Source: Streptomyces sp. CB02400 (GTDB lineage: Bacteria; Actinomycetota; Actinomycetes; Streptomycetales; Streptomycetaceae). Taken from it: DNA of 64,000 bases. Below the pieces are notes generated by a model, which was given only the letters and a program-made list of their open reading frames with translations, did not search any database and had not been told where the DNA came from. Made by a program: the position numbers and the translations under genes. Location: assembly GCF_001905725.1 (NCBI RefSeq), contig NZ_LIWB01000023.1, forward strand, positions 1 to 64,000, given 5' to 3'. The number at the start of each line of letters is the position of its first letter. Position 1 is the first letter of the stretch. Positions 7,836 through 16,208 of this stretch are shown here, piece after piece.

Positions 7836-8528
7836 GTGATCGAATCCCCTCCCCTGGTCGCCATGATCCACGCCGTGCCGGCCGCCCACCGCATCGCCCA
7901 GGACGCGTTCGCCCAGGAGTTTCCGCAGGCCACGGTCTGGAACGTCCTGGACGACCGCCTGCTGGACGACGCCCGCGAGGCGGGCGGACTCACCGACGCA
8001 CTGCGCCGCCGCATGCTCCGGCTGATCGCCCACGTCATGGACGGCGGCGCCCAGGGCCTGCTGCTGACCTGCTCCTCCTACGGAGAGGTGGTGGACACCG
8101 CCCGCGTGCTGTGGGACGTGCCGGTGCTGAAGTCGGACGAGTCGATGTTCAAGACCGCCCTGTCCGGCCCGCACCGGCGGATCGCCGTCGTCGCCTCCAC
8201 CCCGCCGGCCGTACCGGCGGCCGTCGCCCAGCTCGAAGCACTCGTCCCGGCCGCCCGCCCGGACCGTCCGGTCGACATCGTGACCGCCCTGAGCGAGGAG
8301 GCCGCCGGAGCCGGCCCCGAGGAGGCCGCCCGCCACCTGGCGGACGCCCTCCGCACGGCCGGGGGCTCCGACGCCGACGCGGTGCTGCTGGCGCAGTACT
8401 CGCTCACGCCGGCCCGCGACGCCCTGGCGGCCCTGCTGGGTGTGCCGGTGCTGGACGGCGCCGGTGCGGCTGCCCGTGAGCTGCGCGGCCTGCTCGCCCC
8501 GGCCGGGGCGTCGGTGGTCGCGCCGTGA
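7836..8528 (+). CDS. Asp/Glu racemase superfamily protein
   Basis: 230 residues of the aspartate/glutamate/hydantoin racemase and arylmalonate decarboxylase superfamily. The first catalytic Cys region is visible as LLLTCSSYGEV; the second half repeats the fold (VLLAQYSLTPARD) but has Gln-Tyr-Ser rather than a clear second Cys. A classical two-Cys racemase mechanism is therefore doubtful, and a one-base isomerase or decarboxylase is possible. GTG 7836 follows AAGAGGT. It is the first gene of the plus-strand catabolic operon and overlaps the next by four bases (GTGA), implying translational coupling. Its exact role in sugar-acid breakdown is unknown. Confidence 0.75.
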   Translation: MIESPPLVAMIHAVPAAHRIAQDAFAQEFPQATVWNVLDDRLLDDAREAGGLTDALRRRMLRLIAHVMDGGAQGLLLTCSSYGEVVDTARVLWDVPVLKSDESMFKTALSGPHRRIAVVASTPPAVPAAVAQLEALVPAARPDRPVDIVTALSEEAAGAGPEEAARHLADALRTAGGSDADAVLLAQYSLTPARDALAALLGVPVLDGAGAAARELRGLLAPAGASVVAP

Positions 8529-9361
8529 CCGCGGGCCTGCCCTGGCCGCTGGCCTACACCGTCTCCGGTGACGACTGCGTCTCCCCCATGCCGCTCGGTC
8601 ACACGGCGCCTCTCGCCGAGGCCGTCCGTGACCTGGCCGAACTCGGCTACGACGGTGTGGAGGTACAGGCCCGCGAGGTCAGCGCCCGGGACGCCGACGC
8701 TCTGGCCCGGACCGTCGAGGCCGCCGGTCTGAAGGTCCTGGGCATCGGCACCGGCCCGGTCGCGGCCCAGGACCGGCTGACCCTGACCGACCCCTCGCCC
8801 GATGTCCGTCGGCATGCCCTGTCCCGGCTGCTGGGCGCGGCCCGCCTCGCCGGCGAGCTGGGTGTGCCGGTATCCCTCGGTCAGACCCGCGGCACCTTCC
8901 TGCCCGGTCTGGAGGACATGCAGCAGGTGTGGGCCGAACGCGCGGTGGAGCGACTGGCCGAGGAGGCCGCCACGCGCGGCAGCCGCCTGCTGCTGGAACC
9001 CCAGTCACGCGCCAACACCTCGCTGTGGCACACCCCGGCCGAGGCCCTCGCCTTCACCGGCTCGCTCGACGCGCCGGCCGGGCTGGTGCTGGACACCCAC
9101 CACCTCGACGCCGAGGGCGTCGACGCGGTGCGGGCCGTCACCGACCACGCCCGTGCCACCGGCTGCCTCCAGCTCGCCGCCGCCTCGACCCGAGGCCCCC
9201 TGACCGTCGGTGACCCCCGGCTCCCCGCCCTCCTCACCGCTCTCCGCACCGGCGGCTTCACCGGCTGGCTGACCCTGGAACACACCCAGGACGGCGACAG
9301 CACCAAGGCCGCCGCCCGCTCCTGGACCGCGCTCACCGACGCCGCGGCCATCCTGCCCTGA
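8525..9361 (+). CDS. TIM-barrel sugar isomerase/epimerase (hydroxypyruvate isomerase / OtnI-like)
   Basis: 278 residues of the xylose-isomerase-like TIM-barrel superfamily. Metal-binding positions are visible: LLLEPQ (Glu), LVLDTHHLDAEG (Asp/His) and LTLEHTQ (Glu). In known tetronate pathways a member of this superfamily (OtnI) converts 2-oxo-tetronate to 3-oxo-tetronate, the substrate of OtnK. Here it lies two genes before otnK, so that role is the best inference. The GTG start overlaps the previous stop by four bases. Confidence 0.8.
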   Translation: MTAGLPWPLAYTVSGDDCVSPMPLGHTAPLAEAVRDLAELGYDGVEVQAREVSARDADALARTVEAAGLKVLGIGTGPVAAQDRLTLTDPSPDVRRHALSRLLGAARLAGELGVPVSLGQTRGTFLPGLEDMQQVWAERAVERLAEEAATRGSRLLLEPQSRANTSLWHTPAEALAFTGSLDAPAGLVLDTHHLDAEGVDAVRAVTDHARATGCLQLAAASTRGPLTVGDPRLPALLTALRTGGFTGWLTLEHTQDGDSTKAAARSWTALTDAAAILP

Positions 9362-9398
9362 CCCCACCACCCCTGTTTCTTCGAGAGGAACCCGCACC

Positions 9399-10481
9399 AT
9401 GAGCAGCAAGACCTACCGCCTCGGCGTCCTCGATGGCGACGGCATCGGCCCCGAGATCGTCCCCTCCTCCGTCGAGATCGCCACCGCCGCCGCGCAGGCC
9501 GCCGACGTCTCCGTCGACTGGGTGACCCTGCCGCTCGGCGCCGCCGCCATCGAGACCCACGGCACCCCGGTCCCCGAGGAGACCAAGGACGCCCTGGCCG
9601 GACTGGACGGCTGGTACCTGGGCCCGCACGACTCCGTGTCCTACCCCGAGCCGCACAAGTCCGCCCTCAACCCGTCGGGCACCCTGCGCAAGCACTTCCA
9701 GCTCTTCGCCAACATCCGCCCCGCCAAGTCCTTCCCCGGCGCCAAGGCCGTCTGCGACAACGCCGACCTCGTCATCGTCCGCGAGAACACCGAGGGCTTC
9801 TACGCCGACCGCAACACCTTCGCGGGCACCGGTGAGTTCATGCCGACCTCGGACACCGCGATCATGCTGGGCATCATCACCCGTGAGGCCACCGAGCGCG
9901 TCGCCCGCGTCGCCTTCGACCTGGCCCGTTCGCGCCGCAAGAAGCTCACCATCGTCCACAAGGCCAACGTCCTCAAGCTCACCACCGGCCTGTTCCGCAC
10001 CGTGTGCCAGGAAGTGGCGAAGGACTACCCGGACGTGGCGGTGGACGACTTCCACATCGACGCCATGACCGTCCACCTGGTGCGCCGTGCCCAGGACTTC
10101 GACGTCATCGTCACCGAGAACATGTTCGGCGACATCCTCTCCGACCTGGCCGGCGAGATCTCCGGCTCGCTGGGCACCGCCCCGTCCATCAACTCCTCCG
10201 CCACCACCGCCATGGCCCAGGCCTCCCACGGCTCCGCCCCCGACATCGCCGGGCAGAACGTCGCCAACCCGGTCGCCATGATCCTCTCCGGCTCCATGCT
10301 GTTCGAGTGGCTCGGCGCCAAGCACGGCGACGAGAAGCTCGCCACCGTCGCGAAGATCATCGAGAAGGGCGTGGCCGACGCGATCGCCGCCGGCACCTCC
10401 ACCCGCGACCTCGGCGGCTCCGCGTCCACCACGGAGTTCACCGCCGCCGTCATCAAGGCCATCGGCGCCGGCCAGAACTGA
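9399..10481 (+). CDS. Isocitrate/isopropylmalate-family dehydrogenase (tartrate/malate/tetronate type)
   Basis: 360 residues; an NAD(P)-linked beta-hydroxyacid dehydrogenase. Motifs: GDGIGPEIV near residue 12, NIRPAKSFP, VRENTEGFYAD, HKANVLKLT with the catalytic Lys, and ENMFGDILSDLAGEI with the metal-binding Asp residues. Family relatives oxidise isopropylmalate, D-malate or tartrate, usually with decarboxylation. PdxA2, a related fold, oxidises phospho-D-threonate. In this operon it probably oxidises the four-carbon sugar acid that feeds the isomerase, OtnK and OtnC (inference). ATG 9399 follows GAGAGGA. Confidence 0.88.
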   Translation: MSSKTYRLGVLDGDGIGPEIVPSSVEIATAAAQAADVSVDWVTLPLGAAAIETHGTPVPEETKDALAGLDGWYLGPHDSVSYPEPHKSALNPSGTLRKHFQLFANIRPAKSFPGAKAVCDNADLVIVRENTEGFYADRNTFAGTGEFMPTSDTAIMLGIITREATERVARVAFDLARSRRKKLTIVHKANVLKLTTGLFRTVCQEVAKDYPDVAVDDFHIDAMTVHLVRRAQDFDVIVTENMFGDILSDLAGEISGSLGTAPSINSSATTAMAQASHGSAPDIAGQNVANPVAMILSGSMLFEWLGAKHGDEKLATVAKIIEKGVADAIAAGTSTRDLGGSASTTEFTAAVIKAIGAGQN

Positions 10482-10567
10482 CCCGCCTGCTCCGGGGCGG
10501 GTGCCTCCGCCGCCCGCCCCGGTCCGCCTCCCGTACCACCCGCACGCCCGAGGAGAGACCCCCGACC

Positions 10568-11830
10568 ATGACCCTGCGCATCGGCTGCATAGCCGACGAC
10601 TTCACCGGCGGCACCGATGTCGCCGCGGCCTTCCGGCGCGCGGGCCTGCGCACCGCCCTGGTCTTCGGTACCCCGGACGACACCACCGTGCTCCCGGCGG
10701 ACTGCGACGCCGCCGTGGTCGCCCTCAAGTCGCGTTCGACGCCCGCCGACGAGGCGGTCGCCGACTCGCTCGCCGCCCAGCGCTGGCTGTGGACCAAGGG
10801 CGCGGCCCAGGTCTACTTCAAGTACTGCTCCACCTTCGACTCCACCCCGCAGGGCAACATCGGCCCGGTCACCGACGCCCTGATGGACGCCGCCGGCGCC
10901 ACGGTCACCCTGCACTGCCCGGCCTCCCCGCCCAACGGCCGCACCGTCTACCGGGGCCACCTCTTCGTCCACGACCAGCTGCTCTCCGACTCGCCGCTGC
11001 GCCACCACCCCCTCAATCCGATGACGGACTCCTCTCTGCCGCGTCTGTTGTCCGCGCAGACCCGCCACCAGGTGTCCGTCATCGACTGGTCCACCGTGCG
11101 CCGCGGCGTCGACGCCGTACGCGAGGCCCTGCTCGCCCATGAGCAGGCCGGGGTCCGGCACGTGATCGCCGACGCCCTGACCGACGAGGACCTCGCCGTC
11201 CTGGGCGCCGCCGCCCTCGAACTGCCGGTCGTCGCCGGTGCCGCCGGACTGGCCGAGGGCGTCGGACACGCCCACCCCACCGCCGGTCCGGCCACCGCCG
11301 AACCCTGGCCCGGCGAAGGCCGAGCCGCCGTCCTGGCGGGCAGCTGCTCGGCCCGCACGCTCGAGCAGATCGCCCAGTTCTACGCCGCCAGCCTGCCCTC
11401 CCTCCACCTCGACGTCCTCGCCGCAGCCACCGGCCGCGACGTCACCGGAGAGGCACTGGCCTGGTACGACGAACAGGACCCGGCCTCGCCCGTCCTGGTT
11501 TACGCCTCCGCCTCACCGGAGGAACTAGCCGCCGTGCAGGCTCAGTTGGGTGTCGCCGAAGCAGCCGCCCAGGTCGAGGAACTGCTCGGCACCCTCGCCT
11601 CCCACCTCGTGGACCGCGGCGTGCGCCGACTGCTCGTCGCGGGCGGGGAGACCTCGGGCGCCGTCACCACCGCCCTCGGCGTCCGCGCCGTTCTCGTCGG
11701 GGAGGAAGCCGACCCCGGCGTGCCGTGGACGTACGCCAGCACCGAGCACGGCGACCTCGCCCTCATGCTGAAGTCCGGCAACTTCGGCGCCCCCGACCTG
11801 TTCACCCGTGCCCTCACGGAGGCCAAGTGA
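10568..11830 (+). CDS. otnK: 3-oxo-tetronate kinase (four-carbon acid sugar kinase family)
   Basis: 420 residues with both halves of the four-carbon acid sugar kinase family (old DUF1537): N-terminal CIADDFTGGTDVA and TFDSTPQGNIGPV, then the nucleotide-binding C-terminal domain with VLAGSCSARTLEQI, VAGGETSGAV and LMLKSGNFG. Characterised OtnK phosphorylates 3-oxo-tetronate to 3-oxo-tetronate 4-phosphate using ATP. ATG 10568 is chosen over upstream in-frame codons because it starts the conserved domain. The four-base overlap (GTGA) with the class II aldolase gene is the standard otnK-otnC arrangement. Confidence 0.92.
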   Translation: MTLRIGCIADDFTGGTDVAAAFRRAGLRTALVFGTPDDTTVLPADCDAAVVALKSRSTPADEAVADSLAAQRWLWTKGAAQVYFKYCSTFDSTPQGNIGPVTDALMDAAGATVTLHCPASPPNGRTVYRGHLFVHDQLLSDSPLRHHPLNPMTDSSLPRLLSAQTRHQVSVIDWSTVRRGVDAVREALLAHEQAGVRHVIADALTDEDLAVLGAAALELPVVAGAAGLAEGVGHAHPTAGPATAEPWPGEGRAAVLAGSCSARTLEQIAQFYAASLPSLHLDVLAAATGRDVTGEALAWYDEQDPASPVLVYASASPEELAAVQAQLGVAEAAAQVEELLGTLASHLVDRGVRRLLVAGGETSGAVTTALGVRAVLVGEEADPGVPWTYASTEHGDLALMLKSGNFGAPDLFTRALTEAK

Positions 11831-12471
11831 CCGCCTACGCCGACGAGTCGGCCGCCCGCGCACTCATCGTCCGCACCGCGCGCTCCCTCTTCACACGCGG
11901 TCTGACGCACGGCTCGACGGGCAACCTGTCCGTCCGCCTGGCCGACGGCAGCCTGCTGCTCACACCCACCGGATCCAGCCTCGGCACCGTCGAGGAAGCC
12001 GAACTCTCCCGCACCGACCTGCACGGCAAGCACCTGGAGGGTCCCCGTCCGACGAAGGAGGCGTTCCTGCACGCCGCCTTCTACCGGGCCCGGCCGGACG
12101 CCCACGCGGTCGTCCACCTGCACTCGACGTACGCCGCCGCCGTCTCCTGCCTGGGCGACGTGGACCCCTCCAACGCCCTGCCGCCCCTCACCGCTTACTA
12201 CGCCATGCGCGTCGGCACCCTGCCCCTTCTCCCCTACCACGCCCCCGGTGACAGCACGCTGGAACCGCTCGCCGAGGAGACGGCCCGCACCCACCACGCC
12301 GTCCTGCTCGCCAACCACGGCCCGGTCATCGCCGGCGCCTCCCTGGAGCAGGCCGCCGACGCGATCGAGGAACTGGAGGAGACCGCCAAGCTCCACCTCC
12401 TCCTGCGTGGACTCCCCACCCGTCCCCTCACCCCCGAACAGGCTGCCGCGCTCGCACCCACATCCCCCTGA
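11827..12471 (+). CDS. otnC: 3-oxo-tetronate 4-phosphate decarboxylase (class II aldolase/adducin fold)
   Basis: 214 residues of the class II aldolase/adducin family. THGSTGNLSVR binds phosphate, PTKEAFLHAAFY holds the catalytic acid region, HLHSTYA carries the zinc-binding His pair, and NHGPVIAG supplies the third His. In the tetronate pathway OtnC decarboxylates 3-oxo-tetronate 4-phosphate to dihydroxyacetone phosphate. GTG 11827 overlaps the otnK stop by four bases. Position directly after otnK makes OtnC more likely than fuculose- or ribulose-phosphate aldolase. Confidence 0.88.
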   Translation: MTAYADESAARALIVRTARSLFTRGLTHGSTGNLSVRLADGSLLLTPTGSSLGTVEEAELSRTDLHGKHLEGPRPTKEAFLHAAFYRARPDAHAVVHLHSTYAAAVSCLGDVDPSNALPPLTAYYAMRVGTLPLLPYHAPGDSTLEPLAEETARTHHAVLLANHGPVIAGASLEQAADAIEELEETAKLHLLLRGLPTRPLTPEQAAALAPTSP

Positions 12472-12520
12472 CGGCCGGATGAGCCGCGAGCGCGGCAGTC
12501 TCCCCAGCGAAGGAGCCCCC

Positions 12521-13012
12521 ATGACAGTCATCCCCGTCCCCACCGCCGACCTCGTCGACCAGTACGGCACCGAACTGCGCGTCTGCGACCTGCAGTTCCG
12601 CCAGTTCGGCGCCCACCGAAGCTTCGCCGGCCCCGTACGCACCGTCTCCTGCCACGAGGACAACGGCCTGCTGCGCGACCTGCTCCGCACCCCGGGTGAC
12701 GGCGCCGTCCTCGTCGTCGACGGCGGCGGCTCCCTGCGCACCGCCCTGGTCGGCGACCTCATCGCCGGCGCCGCCCAGGACAACGGCTGGGCCGGCCTGG
12801 TCCTGCACGGCGCCGTCCGCGACAGCGCCGCCCTCGCCGGTCTCCGCCTCGGCGTCAAGGCGCTGGGCACCGTCCCGCGCAAGAGCGCCAAGGACTCCGC
12901 CGGAGCCGTCGACGTCCCCGTCACCTTCGGCGGCCTCACCTTCCGCCCCGGCGACGTCCTGCACGCCGACGACGACGGCATCGTCCTCCTCCCCGACCAC
13001 ACGATTGGGTAG
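12521..13012 (+). CDS. RraA-family protein (RNase-regulator / 4-hydroxy-4-methyl-2-oxoglutarate aldolase fold)
   Basis: 163 residues with the canonical block GDLIAGAAQDNGWAGLVLHG followed by VRDS, as in RraA and the metal-dependent HMG/CHA aldolases. The Gly-x3-Ala and Arg-Asp residues that bind divalent metal and pyruvate enolate are present, so catalytic aldolase or oxaloacetate decarboxylase activity is possible. ATG 12521 follows GAAGGAG. It is the last gene of the operon. Its stop lies only three bases before the GTG of the membrane-protein gene, and its last residues (DHTIG) are not a family pattern I recognise, so the 3' end may be a recombination junction. Confidence 0.85.
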   Translation: MTVIPVPTADLVDQYGTELRVCDLQFRQFGAHRSFAGPVRTVSCHEDNGLLRDLLRTPGDGAVLVVDGGGSLRTALVGDLIAGAAQDNGWAGLVLHGAVRDSAALAGLRLGVKALGTVPRKSAKDSAGAVDVPVTFGGLTFRPGDVLHADDDGIVLLPDHTIG

Positions 13013-13015
13013 CCA

Positions 13016-14161
13016 GTGGTTCTGAAAACCTTCGGCTGGTCGTTCGCGGTCACCGCGCTCGGTCTGGTCGCAGCGATCCTCTTCGGGGGGTGGACCGCCT
13101 TCGGAATCGTGGCGATCCTCTCGATCCTCGAGATCTCGCTGTCCTTCGACAACGCGGTGGTCAACGCCGGCATCCTGAAGAAGATGAATGCCTTCTGGCA
13201 GAAGATCTTCCTCACCATCGGCATTCTGATCGCCGTTTTCGGCATGCGGCTGGTCTTCCCCGTCGTCATCGTCGCCGTCAGCGCGCAGCTCGGCCCGATC
13301 GAGGCGGTCGATCTCGCGCTCAGCGACAAGGACCGTTACCAGGAACTCGTCACCGACGCCCACCCGGCGATCGCCGCGTTCGGTGGCATGTTCCTGCTGA
13401 TGATCTTCCTGGACTTCATCTTCGAGGACCGGGACATCAAGTGGCTGGGCTGGCTGGAGCGCCCGCTGGCCAAGCTGGGCAAGGTCGACATGCTGTCGGT
13501 CTGCATCGCGCTGGTCATCCTGCTGATCTCCGCCATGACCTTCGCCACCCACGCCCACCAGCACGGCGGCGCCCACGTGGACAAGGCCGAGACGGTCCTG
13601 CTGTCCGGCATCGCGGGCCTGATCACCTACATGATCGTGGGCGGGCTGTCCGGCTTCTTCGAGGACAAGCTCGAAGAGGAGGAGGAGCACGAGCACGAGG
13701 AGGAGGAGAAGGCCGCGCGGGAGGGCAAGCCCCGCACGGTGGTGGCCATGGCCGGCAAGGCCGCGTTCTTCATGTTCCTCTACCTGGAGGTCCTGGACGC
13801 GTCGTTCTCCTTCGACGGCGTGATCGGCGCCTTCGCCATCACCAACGACATCGTCCTGATGGCCCTCGGCCTGGGCATCGGCGCCATGTACGTGCGGTCC
13901 CTGACCGTGTACCTGGTCCGCCAGGGCACCCTGGACGAGTACGTCTACCTGGAGCACGGCGCGCACTACGCCATCGGCGCCCTGGCGCTGATCCTGCTCG
14001 TCACCATCCAGTACGAGATCCACGAGCTCATCACCGGCTCCATCGGCGTCATCCTGATCGGCTGGTCCTTCTTGTCCTCCGTACGCCGCAACAAGCGGCT
14101 CGCGGAAGCCGAGGGAAACGCCGACGACCGTGAGAGCGAGAAGGCAGGCATCACGGCCTGA
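13016..14161 (+). CDS. DUF475 / TerC-like integral membrane protein
   Basis: 381 residues with about nine hydrophobic segments. ISLSFDNAVVNAGILKKM near residue 45 and DASFSFDGVIGAFAI near residue 265 are the paired acidic membrane motifs of TerC-like proteins, implicated in metal homeostasis and tellurite resistance. A long acidic cytoplasmic loop, EEEEEHEHEEEE, lies near residue 225. A His-rich loop (HAHQHGGAH) suggests metal contact. The GTG start matches the conserved N-terminus (VLKTFGWS), but no ribosome binding site precedes it and the rraA stop is three bases upstream. It probably depends on read-through coupling or on a promoter inside rraA. Confidence 0.88.
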   Translation: MVLKTFGWSFAVTALGLVAAILFGGWTAFGIVAILSILEISLSFDNAVVNAGILKKMNAFWQKIFLTIGILIAVFGMRLVFPVVIVAVSAQLGPIEAVDLALSDKDRYQELVTDAHPAIAAFGGMFLLMIFLDFIFEDRDIKWLGWLERPLAKLGKVDMLSVCIALVILLISAMTFATHAHQHGGAHVDKAETVLLSGIAGLITYMIVGGLSGFFEDKLEEEEEHEHEEEEKAAREGKPRTVVAMAGKAAFFMFLYLEVLDASFSFDGVIGAFAITNDIVLMALGLGIGAMYVRSLTVYLVRQGTLDEYVYLEHGAHYAIGALALILLVTIQYEIHELITGSIGVILIGWSFLSSVRRNKRLAEAEGNADDRESEKAGITA

Positions 14162-14233
14162 GTCGGAAAGGGGCGGTGAACGACCGGGTCCGTGACGAGA
14201 GCGACAGCACCCGACCGGAACGTCCGGCAGGGT

Positions 14234-14264
14234 CCGTGGGCACCGCGGCGGGCGGTGCCCACGG
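14234..14264. terminator. Bidirectional hairpin terminator
   Basis: Perfect 13-bp inverted repeat (arm CCGTGGGCACCGC) with a five-base loop, lying between the converging DUF475 gene (+) and GNAT gene (-). There is no T tract, as is usual in Streptomyces. Confidence 0.65.
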
Positions 14265-14284
14265 CCCACGAGCCGCAGGGACCC

Positions 14285-14986
14285 TCAAGGCGCGCGGAAT
14301 CCCCGAAAGGTCACCTGCTTGCGGGTTTCGAAGCCGAGCCGCGTATACAGGCCGATCGCGCCGGTGTTCGTCTCGGCCACGTGCAGGAAGGGACGTTCGT
14401 CGCGGGCCGTGATCCGCACGACGAGCTCACGGACGAGACGCGCCGCATTACCTCGCCCGCGCGCCTCGGGAGCGGTACAGACGGCGCTGATCTCGGTCCA
14501 GCCCGGAGGCCGCAGCCGCTCCCCCGCCATCGCCACCAGCGTGCCGCTGTCACGGATGCCGAGGTAGGTGCCGAGTTCGCGGGTGCGCGGCCAGAACGGT
14601 CCCGGCCGTGTCCGCGCCACCAGGCCGAGCATCTCGGGCACGTCGTCCGCGGTGAGCTCGACCACTCCGGCGCCGGGCCGGACAGGAGGGTGATCGAGCC
14701 GGCCCTCACCGCGCCAGACCATCTGACGGCCCTCGAGACGGAAGACCGGCTCCCAGCCGGACGGCGGAGTGGCCGGGCAGCTGAACATGTCGGCGAGTTC
14801 GCCCGGAGCGAGCAACTTGGCCAGGTCGTCCCAGTCCGACACGTCCGCGTCGGCGGGCACCACGGAGAAGGTCGTCACCTCCGGCAGGTAGGTGACAGCC
14901 CGGCCGAGTCGCCGGGCGAAACGTGCGTGAGGGCCACGGAGTGACCGGCCCACCGGGTCGTCGAGTGCCGAAGTGTCCTGAGTCAT
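14285..14986 (-). CDS. GNAT-family N-acetyltransferase
   Basis: 233 residues. The C-terminal half has the GNAT acetyl-CoA fold: EISAVCTAPEARGRGNAARL is motif A (R/Q-x2-G-x-G variant), and HVAETNTGAIGLYTRLGF is motif B with the Asn and Tyr characteristic of FR47-like enzymes. The N-terminal about 120 residues resemble the second GNAT-like lobe of tandem proteins. Substrate unknown. ATG 14986 follows GGGAGGGG; the longer upstream frame is unlikely. Monocistronic. Confidence 0.85.
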   Translation of the reverse strand: MTQDTSALDDPVGRSLRGPHARFARRLGRAVTYLPEVTTFSVVPADADVSDWDDLAKLLAPGELADMFSCPATPPSGWEPVFRLEGRQMVWRGEGRLDHPPVRPGAGVVELTADDVPEMLGLVARTRPGPFWPRTRELGTYLGIRDSGTLVAMAGERLRPPGWTEISAVCTAPEARGRGNAARLVRELVVRITARDERPFLHVAETNTGAIGLYTRLGFETRKQVTFRGFRAP

Positions 14987-15031
14987 CGTGGTGTCGCCCC
15001 TCCCGGGGTGTGCGCCGGAGCCGGGCACCAC

Positions 15032-15395
15032 GGCATTCGACGGCGGGGCACCAGACTTCTGCGGCGCAGCAGGCTCTTGTCGCCCCGACCACCTCCCGCG
15101 GGCCGGTGCGGATTGCGATCATAAACTCGCGTCTCAAGAGAGGCGTGAGGCGGGTGCGCTTGGGTGGGCACTCACCGCGCCGATTGCACCGGGAACCGGC
15201 CCCGCACTGGATCTCCGTTGACCCTCCCCGGGCCAAAGCGCCTGGGCAGCCGCGTCCACTCGGTCCGCGCAGCCTCGAGTGGACAGGCAGAGTCACGGGC
15301 ATCCCAAGGGCGCTGGCCTTGCAGAAGCAATGGATGCGAGCTGGTTGGTCGCGTAGCTTCCCGAGGCGCGTGTTGTGCATCGGCCGCAAGAGGTC
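15032..15395. other. Gene-free flank between GNAT and IS5-type element
   Basis: About 360 bases with no recognisable protein or RNA gene. The part nearest 14986 should hold the GNAT promoter; TATGAT on the minus strand (about 15120) is a possible -10. The part next to 15395 is insertion-sequence flank. Confidence 0.35.
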
Positions 15396-16208
15396 CTAAC
15401 AAAGCCGTTGGACGTGTCGGTGGGTGATGAGGCAGGTGGCGAGGCCGAGGAAGGCCTCATGGATGTCGTCGCGCCGTTCCCAGCGGGTGCGCAGGCGGCG
15501 GAAGCCGTGGAGCCAGGAGATCGTTCGCTCGACGACCCAGCGGAAGATACCCAGGCCGGAGCCGTGCGGCTGGCCGCGTTCGGCGATCACGGGCCGGATG
15601 CCGCGTTCCCGCAGCAGTCGCCGGTACTTGTCGTGGTCGTAGCCGCGGTCGGCGAAAAGCATGTCCGGCCGTCTGCGTGGTCTGCCGACGACGCCGGCGA
15701 CCGGTGGGACCTTGTCCAGCAGGGGCAGGAGCTGGGTGACGTCGCCCGCGGTTTCCGCCGGTCAGCGACACCGCGAGCGGGATGCCCTGGCCGTCGGTGA
15801 GGACGTGGTGCTTGCTGCCCGCCGTGCGCGGTCGACCGGGCTGGGACCGCTTTTGGGCCTCTGCGGGCCGCCCTGACGTGGGAGGAGTCGATCACCGCCC
15901 TCGACCAGTCCAGCTGCTTTGCCGACCGCAGCTTCTTCAGCAGCACGAGGTGCAGTTGGTCCCAGACGCCGGCCTCGTTCCAGGCGGCCAGGCGCCGCCA
16001 GCAGGTCATGCCTGAGCCGAAGCCCAGCTCCTGGGGCAGGCACTCCCACTGGATGCCGGTGTGCAGCACGAACAGGATCCCGCACAGGGCCTGCCGGTCC
16101 GGCACCCGTGGCCGGCCCGCCACCAGCTTCGGCCCCGGCTCGGGCAGCAACGGTTCGATGAGCGACCACAGTTCATCGGAGATGATCCACGGCCGCGACT
16201 GTCTCTTC
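15396..16208 (-). pseudogene. IS5-family transposase, frameshifted and 5'-interrupted
   Basis: The N-terminal part reads RPWIISDELWSLIEPLLPEPG, then GIQWECLPQELGFGSGMTCWRRL and DWSRAVIDSSHVRA (first DDE Asp). The frame is lost near 15830 and regained as GSKHHVLTDGQG and AVSLTGGN, then lost again near 15748 and regained as DVTQLLPLLDKVP, LFADRGYDHDKYRR (second Asp) and RWVVERTISWLHGFRRLRTRWE (Glu). At least two frameshifts lie outside any plausible programmed-slippage site. The start codon region is cut off by the neighbouring IS701-type element, whose terminal repeat supplies an in-frame TAG. No product is expected. Confidence 0.85.

Noticed and set aside
15396..16208. Programmed frameshifting in the IS5-type transposase
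   Set aside because: Two separate frame losses are needed and neither lies at a recognisable slippery sequence, so decay is the simpler explanation.
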